A DNA stretch of 10,625 nt from contig DASWJP010000193.1 of assembly GCA_036397065.1 (NCBI GenBank), positions 1 through 10,625 of the forward strand, read 5' to 3'. A model generated the notes under the pieces. The model saw only the letters and a list, made by a program, of their open reading frames with translations. It did no database searches and was not told where the DNA came from. The position numbers and the translations under genes were made by a program. Positions 1 to 8,252 of this stretch are shown here, piece after piece (positions within the stretch are counted from its first letter, which is position 1; every line of letters starts with the position of its first letter). This DNA is from JAJFGI01 sp036397065. Lineage in GTDB: Bacteria > Pseudomonadota > Alphaproteobacteria > Kiloniellales > J153.

Positions 1-138
1 AACCGGATCACCTTCCGGGTGGAGGCGCACGACGAGATGGACCTGATCGGCGAAGGCACCCACCAGCGGGTCGTCGTCGATGTCGGCCGGTTCGATAAAC
101 GCATCCAGAAGAAACTGGCCGGCAAGCCTCGGCCCTAG
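1..138 (+). CDS. FlK-like hot-dog thioesterase, C-terminal end (partial)
   Basis: An open frame runs from base 1 to a TAG at 136-138 and gives the last 45 residues of a protein whose start lies outside the window. It contains an acidic 'HDEMDLIGEGTHQR' stretch followed by 'VVVDVGRFDKRI'. That arrangement is typical of the C-terminal strand pair and final helix of the fluoroacetyl-CoA-thioesterase-like (FlK) hot-dog family, where the I-G-x-G-T-H-x-R segment is conserved. Members hydrolyse acyl-CoA thioesters in the cytoplasm; most are uncharacterised and are not fluoroacetyl-CoA specific. The substrate cannot be judged from this end. The thioesterase assignment is reasonable but rests on one conserved block. 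Confidence 0.66.
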   Translation, partial: NRITFRVEAHDEMDLIGEGTHQRVVVDVGRFDKRIQKKLAGKPRP

Positions 139-147
139 CCGGGCAGA

Positions 148-165
148 AAGGGGACGCGTGCCCTT
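148..165 (+). terminator. Hairpin after the thioesterase gene, weak terminator candidate
   Basis: Ten bases after the thioesterase stop, AAGGGGACGCGTGCCCTT is an almost perfect palindrome with a single mismatched pair. No clear run of T follows ('GTAATCC'), so termination is only a guess. It could equally be part of a repeat, because AGGGGAC at 149-155 is matched by GTCCCCT at 277-283. The rest of 139-304 holds no gene that I can support. Confidence 0.25.
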
Positions 166-304
166 GTAATCCTGTGACGAGCGCAGCGGTGCCGTCCCAT
201 CCGCGATCAGACGCGCGCCATCAATATCGGCGCGGTGCGATTGTCGCGTAAAAGAGCCGCGGGAAAAAGCGGTGGTGTCCCCTATTTAGCTTCGGCGCAG
301 ACCC

Positions 305-643
305 TCAGCTAGCGCCACCCGCCGGTTTGAATCCGGCGCGCGCGCTCTTGGCCTTTTTCATGGCCGCCTCGGCCTCTTGCGTGGTCAGGGCCTGGACGGT
401 TTTCAGGTTGGCCACACCGCCGGTCGATCCGGCGATCATCAATCCGGCCACCAGGTCGGTGAGGTTCTTGCCTTCGGAGACGACCAGGAAATCGTACTCG
501 CCGGTGGTCACGAAGTATTGCAGAAGCTTCGCGCCGACCGATTCCATGAGATTGGCAACCGCGCCGGCCCGGTCCTCCGGCTTGTCGATCATTCCCTTCA
601 TCGCGTTTTGGGTGTAGTTGCCTTGGGTGATGAAAATAGCCAT
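305..643 (-). CDS. GYD domain-containing protein
   Basis: This 112-residue protein matches the GYD family (PF08734), small cytoplasmic alpha/beta proteins of unknown function with a ferredoxin-like fold. The N-terminal 'AIFITQGNYT' strand, the helix with 'KPEDRAGAVANLMESVGAKL' and the signature 'TTGEYDFLVV' (Tyr50-Asp51) are in the family order. The usual 'LKTVQALT' strand follows at about 80-87. The last 20 residues are Lys/Ala-rich and probably disordered. Length is normal for the family. The ATG at 643 is supported by AGGGA at 651-655, seven bases upstream. It is transcribed away from the Sel1 gene, and the 251 bases between the two starts must hold both promoters; I see no convincing -35/-10 pair there. 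Family membership is firm; function is unknown. Confidence 0.86.
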   Translation of the reverse strand: MAIFITQGNYTQNAMKGMIDKPEDRAGAVANLMESVGAKLLQYFVTTGEYDFLVVSEGKNLTDLVAGLMIAGSTGGVANLKTVQALTTQEAEAAMKKAKSARAGFKPAGGAS

Positions 644-894
644 GTGCGACTCCCTGTTCCATGTGCTGTTGAACTGGAAATGCGTTTCGCCGGAAAGATC
701 ACTCCGGCTGCCGAACAGGATACCATTTTTGGTTGTGGCAGGCGAATCCGCCGCACGCGTCCGCTGCGCCGCAGGAAATTTACCAGCCTTTGGTTACGGT
801 TAGATTGGACAAGGCCGGCGGGCGTGGCGGGCTTGATCCGGATGGTGGTAGGATGGCTGGTGCGATTTGACCCCACCGGCATTGGAGCCGGAAC

Positions 895-1248
895 ATGACG
901 GATACCAGCGAAGCCATGGCCCTGGCCGTGGGCCGCGCCATGGGCAAATCGGCGGCCCTGTTGCAGGCCGCCGCCGAGGCCGGCGACGCCGAGGCGCAAT
1001 TCGCCCTCGCCCTCCTCTACCTGCTCGGGCGGGGGGTGGACAAGAACTTGGGCGAAGCCTTCCGCTTGTTCGGCCTGGCCCAGGCCGCGGGCGACGAACA
1101 AGCCGCGGCCTTCCGGGACATGGCCGCCGAACAGCTGGCGCGCGCGCAAATCCACCAACAGCAATTGAAGGACGCGGCCGTCCACGTCATGAAGGATGCC
1201 CAGCGGAAGCAAAAGTTTCCCAAACCGCGCATCGTCAAATCCGACTGA
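895..1248 (+). CDS. Sel1-repeat (TPR-like) small protein
   Basis: This 117-residue protein carries one clear Sel1-like repeat at about residues 27-62: 'AEAGDAEAQFALALLYLLGRGVDKNLGEAFRLFGLAQAAGD'-type spacing, with the diagnostic A-x-x-x-L-x-x-L-Y-x-x-G-x-G-V core and a second helix pair starting at 'AAGDEQAAAF'. Sel1 repeats form short alpha-hairpin solenoids that mediate protein contacts; no enzyme activity is implied. The tail (90-117) is basic and glutamine/lysine-rich. There is no signal peptide or membrane segment, so the protein is probably cytoplasmic. The ATG at 895 follows GGAG about eight bases upstream. With one repeat plus part of a second, it is short for the family, whose members usually carry several. 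Its partner is unknown. Confidence 0.82.
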   Translation: MTDTSEAMALAVGRAMGKSAALLQAAAEAGDAEAQFALALLYLLGRGVDKNLGEAFRLFGLAQAAGDEQAAAFRDMAAEQLARAQIHQQQLKDAAVHVMKDAQRKQKFPKPRIVKSD

Positions 1249-1268
1249 GCGCAGGTGACGCGGCCGCT

Positions 1269-1288
1269 TCGTGCTTTCAGCACGATTT
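1269..1288 (+). terminator. Probable intrinsic terminator after the Sel1 gene
   Basis: TCGTGCT-TTC-AGCACGA forms a perfect seven-base-pair stem with a three-base loop and is followed by TTT. It begins 21 bases after the Sel1 stop codon. The T tract is short, so termination may be partial or Rho-assisted. Position and perfect pairing make it the best terminator candidate in the window. Confidence 0.5.
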
Positions 1289-1427
1289 GATCGCCAGCGG
1301 CACTCGTCTTCCTTCGAGACGGACGCCGTTCGATCTCCTAGGATGAGGAAAACGTGTAAGAGCCTCATGGCAAGGCCGCCGCCGATTCACGCCTATGTCA
1401 CCTTGGCGGAGAAAATCTGCGTCGGCA

Positions 1428-1457
1428 TTAACCAATTCTTAACCAAGTTTTAACCAA
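1428..1457 (+). promoter_or_regulatory. Tandem CtrA-type binding sites (TTAA-N7-TTAA)
   Basis: TTAACCA occurs three times, at 1428, 1439 and 1450, exactly 11 bases apart. The first and second copies, and the second and third, each form TTAA-N7-TTAAC. This matches the alphaproteobacterial CtrA response-regulator consensus twice in overlap. The array lies 63 bases before the ATG of the 83-codon gene, a normal promoter distance, and is AT-rich within GC-rich surroundings. TTTACA at 1460-1465 could be a -35 element, but I see no convincing -10. The match is seen directly; binding by CtrA is inferred. Confidence 0.6.
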
Positions 1458-1519
1458 GCGTTTACAATCTGTGGGGGTCCTCGAAATGCTCTTCGGCAGC
1501 AACTCTTCAGGAGGCCCAC

Positions 1520-1771
1520 ATGCGGCACCTAACTTGGCCGGCCAAGACCGAGCCGTCACTTCACGAGGTTCTCAGCGATCCGATCGTGCGCCAGATGATG
1601 ACCTGCGACAAAGTGAGCGACGACGAGTTGATCGACCTGATCGAGACTGTGCGGCGCAACCTCGCCGTTTGCTTTTGGCGAAGCACCGGGCCGTGTCCCG
1701 GCGAGACACCCTTTCATGAATTGCCCGGGCACGATCGCAACCTACGACGGTGGAAACGTATCAAGGCCTAG
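1520..1771 (+). CDS. Small hypothetical protein behind CtrA-type sites
   Basis: This 83-residue protein is not from a family I recognise. The start is unusually well supported: AGGAGG at 1509-1514 lies five bases before the ATG. The first half looks like a compact helical unit ('LHEVLSDPIVRQMM', then 'VSDDELIDLIETVRRNLAV'), resembling a short helix-turn-helix-sized bundle but with no recognisable DNA-binding signature. The second half has two cysteines (in 'VCFW' and 'GPCPGE') and a basic end 'RNLRRWKRIKA'. There is no signal peptide or transmembrane helix. The gene stands alone: the Sel1 terminator precedes it and convergent mcm follows. If the upstream TTAACCA array is a true CtrA operator, expression would be tied to the cell cycle or motility programme; that is inference from the promoter only. 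Confidence 0.68.
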   Translation: MRHLTWPAKTEPSLHEVLSDPIVRQMMTCDKVSDDELIDLIETVRRNLAVCFWRSTGPCPGETPFHELPGHDRNLRRWKRIKA

Positions 1772-1810
1772 GGACGGCCGCGCCGAACAAGCCATGCAAC
1801 CCGAAAAAAC

Positions 1811-1850
1811 CTGAAGCATGGATGCTCGGATCAAGCCCGGCAATGATAAC
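1811..1850 (-). repeat. REP-like palindromic repeat downstream of mcm
   Basis: On the minus strand this begins ATCATTGCCGGGCTTGATCC and continues GAGCATCCATGC. It is a slightly decayed copy of the 'CATTGCCGGGCTTGACCCGGCAATCC' type of extragenic palindrome common in alphaproteobacterial genomes, whose chance translation is the familiar 'PGLDPGIHA'; here it reads 'AGLDPSIHAS'. The arms pair imperfectly around CTTGAT. It starts about 12 bases past the mcm stop and lies between convergent genes, where such elements often act as 3' RNA stabilisers or terminators. The repeat class is recognised from memory, not searched. Confidence 0.6.
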
Positions 1851-1861
1851 GTTTGAGCGCC

Positions 1862-4015
<2,154 letters not shown>

Positions 4016-4041
4016 CGGGTCCGCCACCATTGCTGCGCCGC

Positions 4042-4072
4042 AGTATACGCCCGCCCCCAGGCCCAAGTCCAA
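4042..4072 (-). promoter_or_regulatory. Possible mcm promoter
   Basis: On the minus strand TATACT (4047-4042) is one base from the -10 consensus and stands out in GC-rich DNA. TTGGAC (4072-4067) could be a poor -35, with a long 19-base spacer. Transcription would begin close to 4035, giving a short leader before the ATG at 4015 and almost none before the ATG at 4030. This is a weak prediction. Confidence 0.3.
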
Positions 4073-4174
4073 CGCTCGGGGCAGGCCGCCTAGGGGCCCC
4101 GGCAGGCCAGTATGTCGGCTTGCCGGTGGTAGTCGGTCATCGTTCCCGTGCGGTCATTTGGTCGGCGGCCGGGC

Positions 4175-5767
4175 CTAAATCCCTAGGGCGCAACCATCCT
4201 TGCGCGGCTCGGACCCGCCCTGCAGCGTGCCGTTCCGCCAATCGATCTGAATAGCCTGGGCGCCTCCGATCGGGTCTTCTGCCGGAACAATACGGAAGCC
4301 GCGCCGCTCCAACTCAGCCGCGACGCGTCGGTCGAGCGTATGCTCGGCCTCGACTGTGGTAGTCACGGACACGGGCATGACGCGGGGCAGGTCGATCGCT
4401 TCCTGAACATCGAGCCCATATTCGAGCACCATGGATAGCAGACGGGCATGCCCCATGGGCTGATAGTAGCCTCCCATGACACCGAACGGCATGACGGCGC
4501 GCCCATTCTTCACCAGCATACCCGGGATGATCGTGTGCAACGGCCGTTTACCGGGCGCGATCACGTTCGGATGTTTGGGATCGAGCGAAAAGCTCTGACC
4601 GCGATTGTGAAGGAGCACACCCGACCGCGGCGCGACAAGGCCGGCGCCGAAACTATCGAAGATGGAGTTGATGAAACTGACTGCGTTCCGATCCTTGTCG
4701 ACGACGGAGATATAGGCCGTGTCCCGATGCGCCGGCGATTGGAAAGACGGCAGATCCTCGATCGCGCGATCGAGGTCGATCATTCCCGCGAGCCGGTCGG
4801 CGAGTGCGTCGGAGAGGAGGTATGTCACCGGCACGTCGGCCTTGTCGGGATCCGCCAACATGGCGTCGCGCGCCGCGTAGGCGAGCCGCGTCGCCTCGAT
4901 CTCGACATGGAGCCTGTCGGCGGATTGCGGGTCGCCCTTCGCCTCGAAGCGGGACAGGATGTTGAGGATCATGAGCGCGATGACGCCCTGTCCGTTCGGC
5001 GGGCACTCATGGACCTCGTGGCCACGGAAATCCGCCTTGATCGGCGTCACGTACTTGCCGCTCGCGGTGGCGAAATCATCAAGCGTATGCAGGCCGCCAA
5101 GCCCCTGGAGATACGCGACCATGTCTTCGGCGACGGACCCGGTGTAGAAGCCGTCGCGGCCATGCGACGCGACGCGCCGCAGCGTGGCCGCAAGTTCTGG
5201 TTGTCGGTGAATCTCGCCGATGTGTGGCGGGCGTCCATCCGAAAGAAAGATGCGCTTGGCAGCCGGATCCGCGGCGATCAATTCCACCTCGAGCGACCAG
5301 TCGCGATGCACCCGCGGCGAGATCGCGTAGCCTTCCTCGGCGAAGCGGATCGCAGGCGCCAGTATATCCAGCAGGGGCATGCGGCCATGGTCAGCGTGGA
5401 GCCGGGTCCAGGCGTCTATGGCGCCCGGAACCGTGACCGCAAGGGGCGACTGGCGTTCGATCTCGGTGACCCCGGCTTCGAGAAGTCGGTCGACGGACAG
5501 CGCCGCTGGCGTGCGGCCCGAACCGTTATAGGCGATCACATCACCGGCTCCTTCCCGGGACAGAAGCGCAAAGCAGTCACCGCCAATTCCGGTCGAGCCG
5601 GGTTCGACGACGCATTGGACGGCGCAAGCAGCGATGGCCGCATCGAGCGCGTTTCCGCCTGCGGTGAGGGTTTGAATAGCGACCAGGGTTGCCGAGGGAT
5701 GCGAGGTGGCGGCCATCGCGTCTCTCGTCACGACGACGGACCGTGTGGGTTTCTCGAAATTGCGCAT
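4175..5767 (-). CDS. Gamma-glutamyltransferase-family Ntn hydrolase, cytoplasmic type
   Basis: This 530-residue protein belongs to the gamma-glutamyltransferase family of self-cleaving amidases. The predicted nucleophile is Thr350 in 'HRDTAYISVVD', so autocleavage would give chains of about 349 and 181 residues, as usual. Arg85 ('NGSGRTP') and the oxyanion glycines Gly432-Gly433 ('VMGGYYQP') are kept. By eye, the E. coli Ggt residues that hold the glutamyl alpha-amino and alpha-carboxyl groups are replaced: Asp433 by Ser392 (in 'HNRGQSFS') and Ser462-Ser463 by His411-Thr412 (in 'PLHTIIP'). There is no signal peptide ('MRNFEKPTRSVVV'), unlike periplasmic Ggt. AGGA at 5777-5774 supports the ATG. 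It is last in a run of regulator, binding protein and two permeases, so it probably cleaves an imported amide inside the cell. The oxamate amidohydrolase HpxW belongs to the same superfamily and is a possible model. The true substrate is unknown. Confidence 0.9.
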   Translation of the reverse strand: MRNFEKPTRSVVVTRDAMAATSHPSATLVAIQTLTAGGNALDAAIAACAVQCVVEPGSTGIGGDCFALLSREGAGDVIAYNGSGRTPAALSVDRLLEAGVTEIERQSPLAVTVPGAIDAWTRLHADHGRMPLLDILAPAIRFAEEGYAISPRVHRDWSLEVELIAADPAAKRIFLSDGRPPHIGEIHRQPELAATLRRVASHGRDGFYTGSVAEDMVAYLQGLGGLHTLDDFATASGKYVTPIKADFRGHEVHECPPNGQGVIALMILNILSRFEAKGDPQSADRLHVEIEATRLAYAARDAMLADPDKADVPVTYLLSDALADRLAGMIDLDRAIEDLPSFQSPAHRDTAYISVVDKDRNAVSFINSIFDSFGAGLVAPRSGVLLHNRGQSFSLDPKHPNVIAPGKRPLHTIIPGMLVKNGRAVMPFGVMGGYYQPMGHARLLSMVLEYGLDVQEAIDLPRVMPVSVTTTVEAEHTLDRRVAAELERRGFRIVPAEDPIGGAQAIQIDWRNGTLQGGSEPRKDGCALGI

Positions 5768-5822
5768 GCTAAATCCTGATATTTTTTTGGCTGTGCCCTG
5801 TCGCTCTGCTTCTGGTTGACCC

Positions 5823-6518
5823 TCAAGGCGCGCGCCGCAAATGCGGCGACAGCCAATATTCCAGTCCGGCGAGGGCTCGGATGATGACGAAGTTCAAGAT
5901 CAGATAGATGGCGCCAGCGCACACGAAAACTTCTATCGCCCGGTAGGTTTGGGAGATGAGCCCGTGCGCGATGCCGGTTACCTCCATCAGCGTCACGATT
6001 GAGGCGAGCGAGGTTCCCTTCACCATCAGGATGATCTCGTTGCCGTAGGCCGGGATCGCCTGGCGGAAAGCAATCGGCAGCACGACGAGCCGCCATGTAA
6101 GGAAAGGCGACATGCCCGAGGCGCGCGCCGCTTCGACAACGCCGCGTGGCACGGATTGAAAGGCACCGCGCAGGATCTCGCTGCCGTAAGCGGCCGTGTT
6201 GAGGGTGAGCGCAAGAATGGCGCACCAGTAGGGTTCTCGGAAAAGACCCCAAAGCCCGACAGCCTGCAGGCCCGGCCTGAATTGGCCAAGGCCGTAGTAG
6301 ATGAGGAAGATCTGCACCAGAAGGGGCGTGCCGCGGAAAAGTGCGACGAAGCCGCGAATAGGAAGAAGGACGACGGGTGATTTCCGCTGCTGGGCAAGCG
6401 CGAGCAACAGCGCAAGCATGAACCCAAGCAGGATCGACGTCATCGCTAATTGGAGCGTCAGCGGCACACCCGAAAGTAACTTGGGCAGGATCTCGCTGAG
6501 AAAGGCGATGTCGATCAA
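5823..6518 (-). CDS. Polar amino-acid-type ABC transporter permease (HisM/OccM-like)
   Basis: This inner-membrane permease of the His/Glu/Gln/Arg/opine family has 231 residues from a TTG start. It begins 'IDIAFLSEILPKLLSGVPLTLQLA', as homologues do. 'FRGTPLLVQIFLIYYGLGQF' lies near residue 70, and the EAA loop that docks the ATPase is 'EAARASGMSPFLTWRLVVLPIAFRQAIP'. About five transmembrane segments are visible. The frame is open far upstream, but those codons are a shadow of the preceding gene. The TTG at 6518 overlaps the stop of the upstream permease (TTGA), and the first internal ATG would remove the first membrane segment. The overlap implies translational coupling and a heterodimer with the next-listed permease. 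The hydrolase gene follows after 55 bases. Confidence 0.9.
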   Translation of the reverse strand: MIDIAFLSEILPKLLSGVPLTLQLAMTSILLGFMLALLLALAQQRKSPVVLLPIRGFVALFRGTPLLVQIFLIYYGLGQFRPGLQAVGLWGLFREPYWCAILALTLNTAAYGSEILRGAFQSVPRGVVEAARASGMSPFLTWRLVVLPIAFRQAIPAYGNEIILMVKGTSLASIVTLMEVTGIAHGLISQTYRAIEVFVCAGAIYLILNFVIIRALAGLEYWLSPHLRRAP

Positions 6519-7228
6519 GCTTCTTGCGTTCCGCGTGACGCTTGCTTTTCCGCGTGACGGAAGGCAATACCCGTAAAGGACGCGATGGCCAGATAGAGCA
6601 TTGCCGCCGCGATGTAGAAAACGAAGGGTTCCCGAGTCGATCCGGCGCCGATTTGGGCCTGCCGCATCAGTTCGACGAGGCCGATCACGGAGATCAACGC
6701 GGAATCCTTGAGGATGAGCTGCCAGACATTGCCAATGCCCGGCAGCGCATGGCGCAGCAGCTGCGGGATGATCACAAGGCGCAACGAGGCCCATCGGGTC
6801 AGGCCAAGGGCGCGCGCCGCGTCCGACTGGCCAGATTCGATGGCCAGATAGGCGCCCCGGAATACTTCGGCCTGATAGGCCCCGGAAATTACCCCGAGGG
6901 CGAGCACTCCGGTGGCGAAGGTCGGCAATCCGATAAAACCCTGCCAGCCGAAGCCATGACCCACAGCAGTCAACGCAACGCTGCCCCCATAGTACATGAG
7001 ATAGATGGTGAGCAAGTCTGGAACACCGCGGAAGACGGTGCCGTACCCGTTCGCAAGAAACTGCAGGATCCGCGAACGGCCTAGGCGCCACGTCGCTGCA
7101 ACGCCGCCGAAGACGACGCCTAGGGCGAAGCCAAGAACTGAGAGGATGAGCGTGACGACCGCGGCCAAAAGCAAGGCCGCGGCCCATCCGCCCTCTCCGA
7201 AGCCGAGAAGTCGCAGCGCCTCAATCAT
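6515..7228 (-). CDS. Polar amino-acid-type ABC transporter permease (HisQ/OccQ-like)
   Basis: This 237-residue inner-membrane permease is the partner of the HisM-like protein. 'MIEALRLLGFGEGGWAAALLLAAVVTLILSVLGFALGVVFG' gives the periplasmic start and first membrane helix. 'VFRGVPDLLTIYLMYYGG' is the family's conserved second block. The EAA-type loop is 'SDAARALGLTRWASLRLVIIPQLLRHALPG', followed by 'NSWQ'-like 'NVWQLILKDSALISVIGL'. HisQ-type members differ from HisM by the 'R-G-V/I-P-D/E-L-L' signature seen here. The ATG at 7228 has only a weak upstream AAGG. It lies 68 bases after the binding-protein gene, across an inverted repeat. In complete systems of this type an ATPase gene of the HisP/OccP kind is adjacent; none is here. 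Confidence 0.92.
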   Translation of the reverse strand: MIEALRLLGFGEGGWAAALLLAAVVTLILSVLGFALGVVFGGVAATWRLGRSRILQFLANGYGTVFRGVPDLLTIYLMYYGGSVALTAVGHGFGWQGFIGLPTFATGVLALGVISGAYQAEVFRGAYLAIESGQSDAARALGLTRWASLRLVIIPQLLRHALPGIGNVWQLILKDSALISVIGLVELMRQAQIGAGSTREPFVFYIAAAMLYLAIASFTGIAFRHAEKQASRGTQEA

Positions 7229-7242
7229 AAGCAGGAAACCTT

Positions 7243-7284
7243 ATGGCCGTTCCGGACGACGATCATCACTCGCCGGGCGGCCAT
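7243..7284 (-). repeat. Inverted repeat between binding-protein and permease genes
   Basis: ATGGCCG (7243-7249) and CGGCCAT (7278-7284) can pair as a seven-base stem with a 28-base loop that has some further internal pairing. It lies in the 68-base gap after the binding-protein stop. In many ABC operons a hairpin here protects the binding-protein mRNA so that it is made in excess over the permeases; that role is inferred. Confidence 0.35.
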
Positions 7285-7296
7285 CCCTTCATCCGG

Positions 7297-8142
7297 TCAC
7301 TTAACCGGCGTCACGTCGGTGTTCACCCACTTCATGGACAGGGTCTTGATCGTTCCATCGGCGATGGCCTCGTCAATCGCTATGTTGAGCATATCCTTGA
7401 GCTTCGTGTCCTCCTTGCGAAGGCCAGCGCCTGTGCCTCGGCCAAACAAGCCGCCGACAAAGCCTGGGCCGGCAATGGTGTAGTTGGCGTATTCCGGCTT
7501 GGCGAGCGTCGCCGCCAGTGCCGTCTGTTGCGCGAAGAGTCCGTCAACCCGACCGGCCGCCAGATCGAGATCGTGCTGCTCGGTCGTCTTGTATGCCCGG
7601 ATTTCCACCACGTCGCTGAAATAAGTCTCGACGAACTTTTGGATGAGTGTCGCCGCCTGGACGCCGATAATCTTGCCTTTCAGCAGGGGTTTCAGCTTTT
7701 CGATCTCGGCCTTGGCGGTGGCTTCATCATTCAACGTGAACTTCTCCGCCGACATACCCATCTTTCCGAGTTCGCTATCCTTGGCAACCGCGAAGCTGGC
7801 GGGATCGACCGCGTAAGGTTGGGTAAAGTCCATCACCTCAAGGCGCTTGTCGGTAATGAACATGCTCGCCATGATCACATCGAACTTGCCGGCGATCAAC
7901 GACGGGATCAAGCCGTCCCAATCCTGGGCGACGATAGTGCATTTTACCTTCATTTTCGCGCAGAGATCGTTGGCGAGGTCGACTTCCAGCCCGTCGAGCT
8001 TGCCGTCTGCGGTCGTGAAGTTCCACGGCGCATATGCGCCTTCCGTGGCGATGGTGATGGATTTGGGGGCGTCTTGCGCAGAAGCAGCGAAGCCGAAGGT
8101 AGTGAGTGCGGCCACGAGTGCCGTATAGCAGAACTTATTCAT
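7297..8142 (-). CDS. ABC transporter periplasmic substrate-binding protein, family 3
   Basis: This 281-residue protein captures a polar solute in the periplasm for the adjacent permeases. It starts with a Sec signal peptide, 'MNKFCYTALVAALTTFGFAASA', probably cut before 'QDAP'. The mature part follows the LAO/HisJ layout: 'GAYAPWNF' (Tyr38), 'GLEVDLANDLCAKM', 'DWDGLIPSLIAGKFDVI', and 'ITDKR' with Arg100, the expected carboxylate-binding arginine. The Thr equivalent to LAO Thr121 is Thr165. Two contacts differ by eye: LAO Asp161, which binds the ligand alpha-ammonium, aligns with Gln205 ('GLFAQQT'), and Ser72 aligns with Phe95. The ATG at 8142 is preceded by AGGAGA at 8156-8151. It is first after the regulator gene, in the same direction. 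Family is certain; the ligand may not be a standard basic amino acid. Confidence 0.93.
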   Translation of the reverse strand: MNKFCYTALVAALTTFGFAASAQDAPKSITIATEGAYAPWNFTTADGKLDGLEVDLANDLCAKMKVKCTIVAQDWDGLIPSLIAGKFDVIMASMFITDKRLEVMDFTQPYAVDPASFAVAKDSELGKMGMSAEKFTLNDEATAKAEIEKLKPLLKGKIIGVQAATLIQKFVETYFSDVVEIRAYKTTEQHDLDLAAGRVDGLFAQQTALAATLAKPEYANYTIAGPGFVGGLFGRGTGAGLRKEDTKLKDMLNIAIDEAIADGTIKTLSMKWVNTDVTPVK

Positions 8143-8232
8143 CTCTATCTGTCTCCTTTCATGCCGCCTGTCACGGCAGCTCCCTGTTGTCCCGCGCCTG
8201 ATTGTCTTGTGGCTTTCGGGCGAAAATATCGA

Positions 8233-8252
8233 CCGACGACCGTCAGCGTCGG
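8233..8252 (-). terminator. Hairpin at the end of the GntR gene
   Basis: CCGACG (8252-8247 read on the minus strand) pairs with CGTCGG (8238-8233) around an eight-base loop that includes the last base or two and the stop region of the regulator gene. 'TCGATATTTTCG' follows, with a short T run. It could weaken read-through from the regulator into the binding-protein gene, but the T run is poorly placed. Confidence 0.3.

Noticed and set aside
598..1368. 256-codon open frame on the minus strand
   Set aside because: It covers the Sel1 gene antisense and runs into the GYD gene in another frame. The Sel1 frame has a clear repeat signature and start signal.
4081..4116. GGCAGGCC direct repeat and GGGGCCCC palindrome between mcm and the hydrolase gene
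   Set aside because: Short GC-rich matches are expected by chance in this composition, and I found no terminator or attachment-site pattern.
4448..5779. 443-codon open frame on the plus strand
   Set aside because: It is antisense to the gamma-glutamyltransferase-family gene and shows no domain; Asp/Arg/His-rich shadow text.
6519..7187. Long N-terminal extension of the HisM-like permease frame
   Set aside because: The extension overlaps the HisQ-like permease in another frame and is Arg/Pro/Ser-rich without homology. The protein starts at the TTG at 6518.
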